Shown: piece by piece, positions 45,443 through 53,536 of the stretch
Layout of the letters: each line of letters starts with the position of its first letter
Position numbering within the stretch: position 1 is the first letter of the stretch
The notes under the pieces: model-generated
Database searches by the model: none
What the model was told of the DNA's origin: nothing
The model's input: the letters and a program-made list of their open reading frames with translations, nothing else
Position numbers and translations under genes: made by a program
From: Rhodopirellula bahusiensis
GTDB taxonomy: Bacteria > Planctomycetota > Planctomycetia > Pirellulales > Pirellulaceae
DNA: 64,000 nt
Reading direction: 5' to 3'
NCBI RefSeq assembly: GCF_002727185.1
Contig: NZ_NIZW01000007.1
Coordinates: 124,001 to 188,000 of the forward strand

Positions 45443-45522
45443 AATTGAACCTCAGGACGAACAAAGCGGCACGGTGACCGACGGTGGCTGGGTAGTGGTA
45501 GGTTGGAAGAACGCAACAGGAA

Positions 45523-47256
45523 CTAGCGAAGGATCAATTGATCTTCGACTGGCACCAGGTATGTCTTTCGAATCAAACGAACGATTTCTTTCGCGTCACG
45601 TGTATCGTCGCATTCACCTTGAACGATGATGCGATCTCCACGACGCGTGACTTGCACCGAAGCGGTGCGATACTTTTGCTCAATCAGCTCCATCAACGAT
45701 TGTTCTTGCTGGCTCTCGCCACCACGAACATCGCTAGGCGGTGCGATGTGTAGTTCGTAAATCTCACGAACCGATCCTTCCTTGCCCGCCACTTTTTGCT
45801 GCACCAACACTCGTGTCTTGCCAGGGCGAACCCCAATCAGTCGCAAGTGCCGTGAGGTGCTGCTGATGACTCGAGCGATCGAATCGTCTTCAACTCGAAC
45901 TGCTTCAATCACGCCATCAACGGTCAAGGATGTGACATCATTTGCATCGCATACGATGGTGTCATCGATTGGCAACGACGGCTCCGAATCGGCAACCGGC
46001 GTCGAACGCTGAAAGCCGCCACGGTGACTCGCCAATGCAGCTGGCACGATCCGTGTGGCATGGACTCGCGATTCGGACGATGTTGACTTGGTTTGTTTCG
46101 CGATCGCAACCATCGGTGGAGCTTCCACGGCGACCGCAGCACGGTGTCGAGCAGGAGCATTCAACATGCGTTCCGAATCGACTCGTTCCAACTGAGTGGG
46201 CGAGTCAATCTTGACTGGCAAATGACGCTCGTGCTGAGCCATCATCTCGGACGGCACTTTAATTTGAACCGGCTTTGGCAGCTGCGGCAAAGTCGACTGG
46301 ACGGTGGATTCCACTGGTGCAGCGATCTTTGTCGGCACCGCGATCTTCATCGGCTCGGGCATGGTGACCGATTCGCCGGCGTCACTGGTATCACTCGCCT
46401 CGTCTGAGTCAGAAAAACTCAGCGTCACGGCTTCGTTGTCGCTCTCCGAATCCGTTGCATCGTTCAGCGAAAATTCAATCGGCTCCGACTCTTCCACGAC
46501 AGCAACGATTGGTTCTTCCATCGGTGCAGCTGGTTCGACCACAGCAGGCTGCGGTGCGACTGGTGTCTGTATAACAGGTGTCTGAACAACAGCTTCCGTG
46601 GTGACGGCTTCTTGTTCGATGACAGGCGATGGCTGGCTAGCAATCTTGGGCTGCTGCCACTGCACCTCTGTTTGCTTTGGTTCGACCTCGGTCGACACCC
46701 GAGCGGGCGTCAACTCGACGATGCCGCCCGACTCAGCTCGATCGTAATCTGGCTGAGCGTGTGGATTGATTCTGGGCTGAGGAACGCGAGCAGGCTCCAC
46801 AACCAATGGTGTCTGCTGCGTCGCTGGAGCACCGATCGGCAGCAAACCAACCGCGGTACCGATCGATTTGAGTTTGATCTCCGACAATGTTTGGTCGGAT
46901 GTTTGACGAATCGGATACAGGACCGTTTGTCCGCCCGGCACCGTGACGTCCTGCGTCTGGATCAAGTTCACATTGCTCGCCGCAGCATCGCCGCGAACGG
47001 CCGAAGCACCTGCGGCTTGCGAAGCGGAACGTTCCACAAACGGGTTGCTTTGAACGGTCCCCGACACCAAACGAATCGGCGGCAGTTTCGCGGTTGCTGT
47101 CTCGTCCGCCAATGCTGTGTTCCCAGCAACCTGGCTCGCGGCAATGCAACCACCCCAAACAACGGCTTGGGTCAACCAACGAGCCAGCCTTTCGCGTTTG
47201 CAGCGGCGGCCCACGTGGTTCGATCCCGTCGGGTTCATTGTCTTGCCAATCAGCAT
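45523..47256 (-). CDS. CpaC N-domain/BON-like exported protein without secretin domain
   Basis: A 577-residue protein. The ATG at 47256 has AAGGA 6 bases upstream. A hydrophobic signal spans about 27-50. Residues ~60-400 are low complexity and rich in Pro, Val, Glu and Thr (many VVEP/APVE-like runs). Near 420-500 is the pilus-formation N-terminal domain of CpaC-type proteins (DDTIVCDANDVTSLTVDGVI, LRLIGVRPGKTRVLVQQK). The last 60 residues resemble a BON/STN fold (ASVQVTRRGDRIIVQGECDD). In CpaC these precede a secretin pore, which is missing here: the protein ends at QLILR. BBP7 follows downstream. Confidence 0.75.
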   Translation of the reverse strand: MLIGKTMNPTGSNHVGRRCKRERLARWLTQAVVWGGCIAASQVAGNTALADETATAKLPPIRLVSGTVQSNPFVERSASQAAGASAVRGDAAASNVNLIQTQDVTVPGGQTVLYPIRQTSDQTLSEIKLKSIGTAVGLLPIGAPATQQTPLVVEPARVPQPRINPHAQPDYDRAESGGIVELTPARVSTEVEPKQTEVQWQQPKIASQPSPVIEQEAVTTEAVVQTPVIQTPVAPQPAVVEPAAPMEEPIVAVVEESEPIEFSLNDATDSESDNEAVTLSFSDSDEASDTSDAGESVTMPEPMKIAVPTKIAAPVESTVQSTLPQLPKPVQIKVPSEMMAQHERHLPVKIDSPTQLERVDSERMLNAPARHRAAVAVEAPPMVAIAKQTKSTSSESRVHATRIVPAALASHRGGFQRSTPVADSEPSLPIDDTIVCDANDVTSLTVDGVIEAVRVEDDSIARVISSTSRHLRLIGVRPGKTRVLVQQKVAGKEGSVREIYELHIAPPSDVRGGESQQEQSLMELIEQKYRTASVQVTRRGDRIIVQGECDDTRDAKEIVRLIRKTYLVPVEDQLILR

Positions 47257-47583
47257 GGCGGATCCTTACGCTCACGATCTTTCTAGGATCATGTGCCCCC
47301 CCGGCACATATTCCGCGTCGATTGCCAGGCGAAGTTACTCACCGGACCTCCGAACACCCTCTGTATCGTCGCCGGGTGGTTCCGGCATTAACGATTTTGC
47401 CAGATCGAAGGTTTGGTTCTGTTGGATCAGTCTTGACACAGATGCGGCTTGAACCTGCCACGCCCACTCGACTGAGCGGAATCGCTCATCCACTTAAGAG
47501 GACAATTGCGATCAAATCACGCATGCAGAAACCAACAACCTGTTTCACAACCTGTTTCACAACCGGATCGCTCGGCTGATTCG
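47257..47583. other. Intergenic region upstream of CpaC-like gene
   Basis: A 327-base gap. The 5' side should hold the CpaC-like promoter; a hairpin ATGTGCC/GGCACAT with a C5 loop is at 47291-47309. Near the other end, a 12-base unit AACCTGTTTCAC is repeated in tandem at 47537-47548 and 47549-47560, with a further AACC. No gene is convincing. Confidence 0.45.
47537..47564. repeat. Tandem 12-base repeat
   Basis: Two full copies and a third of AACCTGTTTCAC, 20 bases beyond the 3' end of the methyltransferase gene. It is short and probably a slippage product. Confidence 0.5.
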
Positions 47584-48411
47584 CTAGCCGATGCTTCGTT
47601 GCCGCACCGCTTCGTAGGCCACAACCGCGGCACTCACCGAAACGTTCAAACTGTCGACGTGACCCGCCATTGGCAACGCCACCGGTTCAACTGAGTCACC
47701 GGCCCAGCGGCCAGCCAAACCATCCGCCTCGCTGCCCAGCACAACCGCGACCTTGCCTCGCAGATCGAATTCGAAAAGTGGCCGGGAACCTTCCACTCGC
47801 ATCGCGGCAACTCGATAGCCATGCGTTTGCAGAAACGAACTGACATCTGATTCGCTGCCCGATACAGACGGCACCGTAAAAACCGCCCCCAAAGAGCCTC
47901 GAATTGCATTGGGATTGAATCGATCCGACGGGCAATCCGACAACAAGACCGCTGACACGCCTGCTGCATCAGCCGACCGAAACACCGCCCCCAAGTTGCC
48001 CGGCTTCTCCACTCGATCGAGTACCAGAATCAGCCCATCGTTGAATGACGAGTGGTTCGCAAGCTGCTCCAGAGAATCGTCCGGAGCCACAAACTCCGCC
48101 ACGCAGCGATCCGTCGATGCCGTGTAGGCGATTTTCCGAAACACATCCGCTGTCACCCAGCGATGCACCCCGGCATCCATCGCGTGCCGTCTGGCGACGG
48201 CCTGCTCCGGCATCTCGGACTGGTTCGCTGAGTCAGACGCCTTCGACTCGATTTCATAGAACGCAGCCAGTTTCAATCCAGCCTCGATGGCCCGCAAAGA
48301 TTCTCGCGGACCGTCCACCAAAACGACCCCGGCAGCACGTCGTTTCCGAGAACGACGCAGCGAGACAATTCGGCGGACGGCAGCATTTTGCAAACTTCGT
48401 ATGGTTTCCAT
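47584..48411 (-). CDS. TrmH/SpoU family RNA 2'-O-methyltransferase
   Basis: About 275 residues from the ATG at 48411; a GTG six codons upstream is possible. The N-terminal substrate-binding domain (RIVSLRRSRKRRAAGVVLVDG) is followed by the SPOUT knot domain: motif 1 LVLDRVEKPGNLGAVFRSADAAG, motif 2 VAVVLGSEADGLAG and motif 3 VALPMAGHVDSLNVSVSAAVVAYE. All are well preserved, so it should methylate ribose 2'-OH of rRNA or tRNA using S-adenosylmethionine. The exact target (TrmH, RlmB or TsnR-like) is not decided by the sequence. It is divergent from the GNAT-like gene. Confidence 0.93.
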   Translation of the reverse strand: METIRSLQNAAVRRIVSLRRSRKRRAAGVVLVDGPRESLRAIEAGLKLAAFYEIESKASDSANQSEMPEQAVARRHAMDAGVHRWVTADVFRKIAYTASTDRCVAEFVAPDDSLEQLANHSSFNDGLILVLDRVEKPGNLGAVFRSADAAGVSAVLLSDCPSDRFNPNAIRGSLGAVFTVPSVSGSESDVSSFLQTHGYRVAAMRVEGSRPLFEFDLRGKVAVVLGSEADGLAGRWAGDSVEPVALPMAGHVDSLNVSVSAAVVAYEAVRQRSIG

Positions 48412-48517
48412 GGGGCAACACTTTTGCACATTCGCTTCGATGGGAGAACCAACCCGAGTCTGCTATCTTCTAACGTTTGCCAAACACCTTCTCTGCCACC
48501 AACCCCTGACCTCACGA

Positions 48518-49672
48518 ATGTCCGAAAATGTGTTGTGCCAACCCGTTTCCGGACGCCAAGACCAAAAGGCATTCCTCGATCTCGAAAAACGTCTCTACCG
48601 CGACGATCCGAATTGGGTGCCGCCATTGTGGAGCGAACGGGTCAAATTGGTCGGATTCAAGCACCACCCATTCTACGACGACGCGGAAGGCCAAACCTTC
48701 CTGGTGCGACGTGGTGAACGAGTCGTCGGGCGAGTTCTCGCAGTCGTCAACCACGCCCACAACCGCTACCACGAAGAGACTCGCGGGTTCTTCGGATTCT
48801 TCGAATGCGAAGACGACGAGGAAGCCGCCATCGAGCTTCTCAACACCGCAGCGGACTGGTTGAAAGAACGTGGGATGACGGGTGTCCGCGGACCAGTCCA
48901 CCCCAGCCTGAACTATGAAGTCGGTTTGTTGGTCGATGGGTTCGACACGCCACCGACCTTCCTGATTCCGTACAACCATCCGTACTACGAACGCCTGATC
49001 CACGCCGCGGGCTTCGAAAAGTCACAAGACCTCTACAGCTACGAAGCCTCGATCGACATTCTCGAAACACTCGACCCCAAGCTATTGTTTGTCATCGAGG
49101 AATCAACTCGCCGTTTCAATGCCGAGTGCCGATCGATCGATCCGAAGAACTTCAACGCCGACGTCCGCGTCTTCCTGGACATCTACAACCAATCGCTGCA
49201 GCGAACTTGGGGCTATGTCCCGATGAGCGAAGCCGAAGTCGACGACCAAAGCAAAGGTCTGAAGAACCTGTTGCTTCCCAAACTCACCAGCATCGCAGAA
49301 ATCGATGGCAAGCCTGTCGGCGCGGGATTTGGCCTGCTCGACTACAACCCGTTGATCAAAAAGATCGGCGGCAAATTGTTCCCATTTGGATGGCTAAAAC
49401 TTTTGATGGGACGCAAGAAGCTCAAGCGTCTCCGGTTGGTCAGCGCCAACGTTCTGCCGGAATATCAAAAGTGGGGCCTGGGTTTGGTCACGCTTTACAA
49501 GATCTTGCCCGAAGCAATCAAATTCGGAATCGAGATGGGTGAGTTTTCTTGGGTGCTCGAGAGCAACCAACTTTCGCGGGGAACGATCGAACGTGGCGGA
49601 GCCACCCGAAGCAAAACCCACCGCATCTATGACCGTTCGCTGACACCAGATTCTGAACAGGCCTCCTCGTGA
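48518..49672 (+). CDS. GNAT-like N-acetyltransferase superfamily protein
   Basis: About 384 residues from the ATG at 48518; the open frame upstream crosses the divergent gene and is not used. The N-terminal ~170 residues have a GNAT pattern (FLDLEKRLYRDDPNWVPPL, VGRVLAVVNHAHN, LKERGMTGVRGPVHPSLNYEVGLLVDG). A second half repeats it (DGKPVGAGFGLLDYNPLIKK, LVSANVLPEYQKWGLGLVTLYKI). The domain arrangement suggests a tandem GNAT fold, but a clear acetyl-CoA loop (RxxGxG/A) is weak. The substrate is unknown. The DinG-like gene overlaps its stop codon by 4 bases. Confidence 0.75.
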   Translation: MSENVLCQPVSGRQDQKAFLDLEKRLYRDDPNWVPPLWSERVKLVGFKHHPFYDDAEGQTFLVRRGERVVGRVLAVVNHAHNRYHEETRGFFGFFECEDDEEAAIELLNTAADWLKERGMTGVRGPVHPSLNYEVGLLVDGFDTPPTFLIPYNHPYYERLIHAAGFEKSQDLYSYEASIDILETLDPKLLFVIEESTRRFNAECRSIDPKNFNADVRVFLDIYNQSLQRTWGYVPMSEAEVDDQSKGLKNLLLPKLTSIAEIDGKPVGAGFGLLDYNPLIKKIGGKLFPFGWLKLLMGRKKLKRLRLVSANVLPEYQKWGLGLVTLYKILPEAIKFGIEMGEFSWVLESNQLSRGTIERGGATRSKTHRIYDRSLTPDSEQASS

Positions 49673-51771
49673 GCGAACCACTCTCGATCGATTCGATTCT
49701 GGGTCCCGGCGGAAGCATCAGCCGCCGACTGCCTCGCTACGAACCTCGCGAACAACAACTCGAGATGGCTCGCTCGGTCTCATCGGCACTGACCGACCGC
49801 GAGCACTTGGTCGTCGAAGCGGGCACGGGTACCGGAAAGAGCTTCGCGTATCTGGCGGCCGCGATCCTTCACGCGACGTCGGATCAAACCGAACCCGGAA
49901 CCAAAAAGCCAAAGCGTTCGACGGACGACGCCGACGACCGAGTTGGCCCGGCCAGTGATCGAGACAAAGACCCCGATCGCCCCAAACGCGTTCTGATCTC
50001 GACGCACACGATCAGCCTGCAAGAACAGCTGATAGGCAAAGACATCCCGCTGCTCAACAGCGTGATCCCGCGGGAGTTTTCCGCGGTGCTGGTGAAGGGC
50101 CGAAACAACTACCTTTCGCTAAGGCGAATGGGACGAGCGGTTGAAAAATCGGTGTCGTTGATGGCCAACGATTTCCAGATGCAACAGCTTCGCGAGATCC
50201 GAAAGTGGTCCGACAACACGCCGGACGGGTCACTATCAACGCTGCCGATCAAACCCGATGGTCAAGTCTGGGACGAGGTCCGCAGCGACACGGGCAATTG
50301 CCTTCGCAATAAATGCCCCAACTTCAAAGACTGCTTTTACTTCCAAGCCCGACGTCGCGCTCAAAACGCACAACTGCTGATCGTCAATCACGCGATGCTG
50401 TTCACCGACATTGCGATGCGTCGGCAAGGCGTTTCCCTTCTTCCCGACTACGACGCGATCATCCTCGACGAATGTCACACGATTGAATCCGTCGCGGGGG
50501 ATCACCTTGGTATTCGGCTGACCAGCGGCCAATTCGACTACCTGTTCGATCGTCTTTACAACGATCGCCAGCAAAAGGGTTTGCTCGTCGCTCACGAGCT
50601 GGAAGCCTTGCAAAAAATGGTCGACCGATGCCGATTCGCGGCCAGCGAAATGTTCGCCGGTGTGCTGGATTGGATGCAAGAATCACGCTCACGCAATGGT
50701 CGCGTGCATCATCCCGAAGTCGTGCCAAACCCACTCAGCGAACCGATGGAGATCCTCGCACGGCGACTGCGAGCACATGCGGACGGACAAGACAACGACT
50801 CCGACCGTCAAGACTTCCAGTCTGCCCACGATCGACTGCTCGCATTGGCCGGCGGCCTTCGCGAATGGTTGGACCAATCGCTCAAACAAGAATCGGTCTA
50901 CTGGGTCGAGACCTCCGGCAGTCGACGCGGAATGGACCGAGTCTCCCTGTCCGCTTCACCAATCGACATCGGCCAAACGCTTCGCGAAGAAGTGTTTCAG
51001 AATGAGGAAATCGGCTCGGTCATCATGACCAGTGCCACGCTTGCGACTGGCGAACAAGACAAGTTCAAATTCTTCCGCAGTCGCGTTGGCCTGACGACTG
51101 GGCGCTCACTCCAAGTCGGCAGCCCCTTCGACTACGAGAAACAAGCCAAGCTGATCATCGTTCGCGGACTTCCGGATCCATCGGCGAAACGAGACGAATT
51201 CGAAGCCGCACTTCCCCAGCAAATCAAACGCTTCGTCGGGCACACCGATGGCCATGCCTTTGTGCTTTTCACCAGCTACTCGTTGCTCCGCAAATGTGCG
51301 GAGGCCATCACGCCCTGGTGCATCGAACGTGACCTTCATCTGTACAGCCAAGCCGGTGATCAAAATCGAACTCAACTGCTCGACTCCTTTCGCAAAGATC
51401 CTCGCGGAGTGCTACTTGGAACGGACAGCTTCTGGCAGGGAGTCGATGTACCGGGTGACGCTCTCACCAACGTCGTGATCACGAAATTGCCGTTCTCCGT
51501 TCCCGACCATCCGCTACTCGAAGCACGGCTCGAAACGATCCGTGCCCGCGGTGGCCATCCATTCCCTGACTACCAATTGCCTGAAGCGGTGATCAAATTC
51601 CGGCAAGGCTTTGGGCGTCTGATCCGCACCCGCGATGACTCGGGGATGGTTGTGGTTCTCGACCCTCGAATTCGATCCAAACCTTACGGCCGACTTTTCC
51701 TCAGCGCGCTTCCACCACTGCCATGCCACGACGTCGGCACCGTCCCACGTCAAAAAACAAAGAAGCAGTGA
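49669..51771 (+). CDS. DinG/XPD-type superfamily 2 DNA helicase
   Basis: A 700-residue helicase starting with GTG at 49669, inside the stop of the GNAT-like gene. It has Walker A GTGTGKS (52-58), motif Ia STHTISLQEQL, DECH box (267-270), motif III SATLATGEQD, motif V LLGTDSFWQGVDVPG and motif VI QGFGRLIR. In DinG/XPD a [4Fe-4S] cluster is held by four cysteines. Three are here (C211, C216, C222, with the right spacing), but the first, normally NYLC, is NYLS (S150). The cluster may be absent, three-cysteine bound or ligated elsewhere. DinG unwinds 5'-tailed DNA and R-loops. The gene symbol is not assigned because of the Cys change. Confidence 0.9.
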   Translation: MSEPLSIDSILGPGGSISRRLPRYEPREQQLEMARSVSSALTDREHLVVEAGTGTGKSFAYLAAAILHATSDQTEPGTKKPKRSTDDADDRVGPASDRDKDPDRPKRVLISTHTISLQEQLIGKDIPLLNSVIPREFSAVLVKGRNNYLSLRRMGRAVEKSVSLMANDFQMQQLREIRKWSDNTPDGSLSTLPIKPDGQVWDEVRSDTGNCLRNKCPNFKDCFYFQARRRAQNAQLLIVNHAMLFTDIAMRRQGVSLLPDYDAIILDECHTIESVAGDHLGIRLTSGQFDYLFDRLYNDRQQKGLLVAHELEALQKMVDRCRFAASEMFAGVLDWMQESRSRNGRVHHPEVVPNPLSEPMEILARRLRAHADGQDNDSDRQDFQSAHDRLLALAGGLREWLDQSLKQESVYWVETSGSRRGMDRVSLSASPIDIGQTLREEVFQNEEIGSVIMTSATLATGEQDKFKFFRSRVGLTTGRSLQVGSPFDYEKQAKLIIVRGLPDPSAKRDEFEAALPQQIKRFVGHTDGHAFVLFTSYSLLRKCAEAITPWCIERDLHLYSQAGDQNRTQLLDSFRKDPRGVLLGTDSFWQGVDVPGDALTNVVITKLPFSVPDHPLLEARLETIRARGGHPFPDYQLPEAVIKFRQGFGRLIRTRDDSGMVVVLDPRIRSKPYGRLFLSALPPLPCHDVGTVPRQKTKKQ

Positions 51772-51784
51772 GCAATGATCCAGG

Positions 51785-52462
51785 TCATTTTTCGCGACGC
51801 GGATTGGTCTCGATCAAGTCAATCGATCGCTGCACCTTGCTAGAATCAAGCCGCTGCATTCGACCGAGGTCATCCGCCATCATACCGGCATCAACGGACG
51901 GCGGCACTAAGTTGGCGTCCAATTCAGGGTGAGGTGCTGACTCATTGACTGGATTGGAATCTCGTTGGGAAAGACCGGCTGTGGCACGGTTCGGCTGTGT
52001 CGCGGACGACAACGACGACCCAGCGCGTTTGAGCTCCAACAGAATCCAGTTCCGGTTCACCGATGTATCGAAGGAGTCGGGCCTTGAGTGCGAAGCGTTG
52101 TCGTTCAGCGGCAGAAGCACCCGCCATTTGTTTTGATGCATGTCAATGCGACTCGGAAACAGGATCGCATCTGCTTTGCCACCTCTTCGGTACAGATCGA
52201 TTGCCCATCCAGTCTCGCCGAGCAGCAGCTGGTAATCCAAACGGCGTTCGCCACCTGTTGTATCGATGAGGCGGATTGAATTCTCTTCGACAACAACCGT
52301 TTCAATGATCGTTGGATTGGTATGCGACTTTCCATTCCTTTCTGAGGAAGCAACTTCCCACTGGCCGATCAACCCCTCCCGAAATTCGCGAATGGGTGAC
52401 TCGGCATGAAGTTCCGCTGCTGCGACCGCCAAGAATGCAATCGCGATGAACTTCGAAACCAT
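51785..52462 (-). CDS. Exported protein of unknown function, TIGR03067-like start
   Basis: A 225-residue protein with a signal peptide (MVSKFIAIAFLAVAAAELHA). The mature N-terminus, GLIGQWEVASSERNGK, and the following strands (IETVVVEENSIRLIDTTGG, WAIDLYRRGGKADAIL) resemble the small TIGR03067 domain found in planctomycetes. From about 150 onward it becomes Ser/Asn/Pro-rich. The role is unknown. It is convergent with the helicase gene (13-base gap) and divergent from the next secreted gene. Confidence 0.65.
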   Translation of the reverse strand: MVSKFIAIAFLAVAAAELHAESPIREFREGLIGQWEVASSERNGKSHTNPTIIETVVVEENSIRLIDTTGGERRLDYQLLLGETGWAIDLYRRGGKADAILFPSRIDMHQNKWRVLLPLNDNASHSRPDSFDTSVNRNWILLELKRAGSSLSSATQPNRATAGLSQRDSNPVNESAPHPELDANLVPPSVDAGMMADDLGRMQRLDSSKVQRSIDLIETNPRREK

Positions 52463-52705
52463 GGGTGACCTCCGTGTAATGACACTGCCGATTCAATGGA
52501 TTATTTTCAGTTCGCCGAACGCCCCGCATCGCCTGGGCCGTACGTTGGCTATTCCTTCGAACCCAAAAGTACCACAACCAATCGCAAACGGAGAGATATA
52601 TTTCTGGGTTTCGAGCCGACGACATCAGTCTTCCGACGTCAAATTTCGATGTGGTATCCAATGGATACTTTCCATTGACTTTCCTGTCTCAACTGGCGTT
52701 TCCCA

Positions 52706-53299
52706 ATGCGGCTCTTCGCTCTTCCGCTCTTATTGTTCGGGCTCGCGGCCCCCTGTTTATCAGCCGAACAGAATCGGGTGACGATTCAGTGGTTTGAACT
52801 CGATTCGACACAGGAACCCGAACTGACGAAGAAACTGGCGAGCTCAAGTTCGATCAAGAACTCCGACAAAGTTCTCGCCGAGCTTGGCGACTGCAAATCG
52901 GCGTGTTTGATGGTGCACCATGAAATAAGTGTCACGCCGGGAAGTCGCGTGCATCAATCGACCACGATGGGCGACACCACGTTCAAACTCAACCTGCTGG
53001 TCCGGCCTGGTGATCAGGAAAGCTACACTTTCCAATACGCGTCCTCGCTGGAAACTCTCGGACCGGGGCAGGACATTACCCAACGAACCACGGTCAAGAA
53101 GATTGACTCGGAGTTCAAGCTGTCTCCAGGCAAGAGTTTCGTGCTGACAGGCTTGGAGCGGAACAGTCGTGAGAAAGTCATCACACAAGTGCTGGTCGTT
53201 CGCTTGCATGGTCCAGCCCAAGAACAGTCTGACGAAACAGCTCAAAATGGGTTGGAAGCCTATTCAAGTCCTGAAGCAACACCTTCGAATACAGATTGA
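52706..53299 (+). CDS. Exported protein of unknown function
   Basis: A 197-residue protein with a signal peptide (MRLFALPLLLFGLAAPCLSA). The mature part is strand-rich. The segment FKLSPGKSFVLTGLERNSREKVI followed by TQVLVVRLHG is loosely like the last strands of a secretin core (Gly-Leu turn, then a hydrophobic strand), but it lacks the rest of that domain. Two cysteines (CKSAC) sit near residue 60. No family is recognised with confidence. The PilM-like gene follows after 237 bases in the same direction, which makes the weak secretin resemblance worth a look. Confidence 0.6.
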   Translation: MRLFALPLLLFGLAAPCLSAEQNRVTIQWFELDSTQEPELTKKLASSSSIKNSDKVLAELGDCKSACLMVHHEISVTPGSRVHQSTTMGDTTFKLNLLVRPGDQESYTFQYASSLETLGPGQDITQRTTVKKIDSEFKLSPGKSFVLTGLERNSREKVITQVLVVRLHGPAQEQSDETAQNGLEAYSSPEATPSNTD

Positions 53300-53536
53300 C
53301 ACGGTTCATGGGCTCTCTGGTCCCGATGGAAACGCCGTCGCCGCTTGGCCTCGCTACTCACCAACTCCAAGACTCATTCGTCGCACGACTGCGGTCGACC
53401 CCAATCCCAAAAGTGAAGAAATGATAAACATTCAGTGTGAGGTTGGTGAACCCTCGTTTCGAAGCCTTCCCGAGTAGCGGGGCATCACTAAGCTCAAGCG
53501 ATTGGTTTCATTGATGCCTGATCTGGGTTCACAGCG

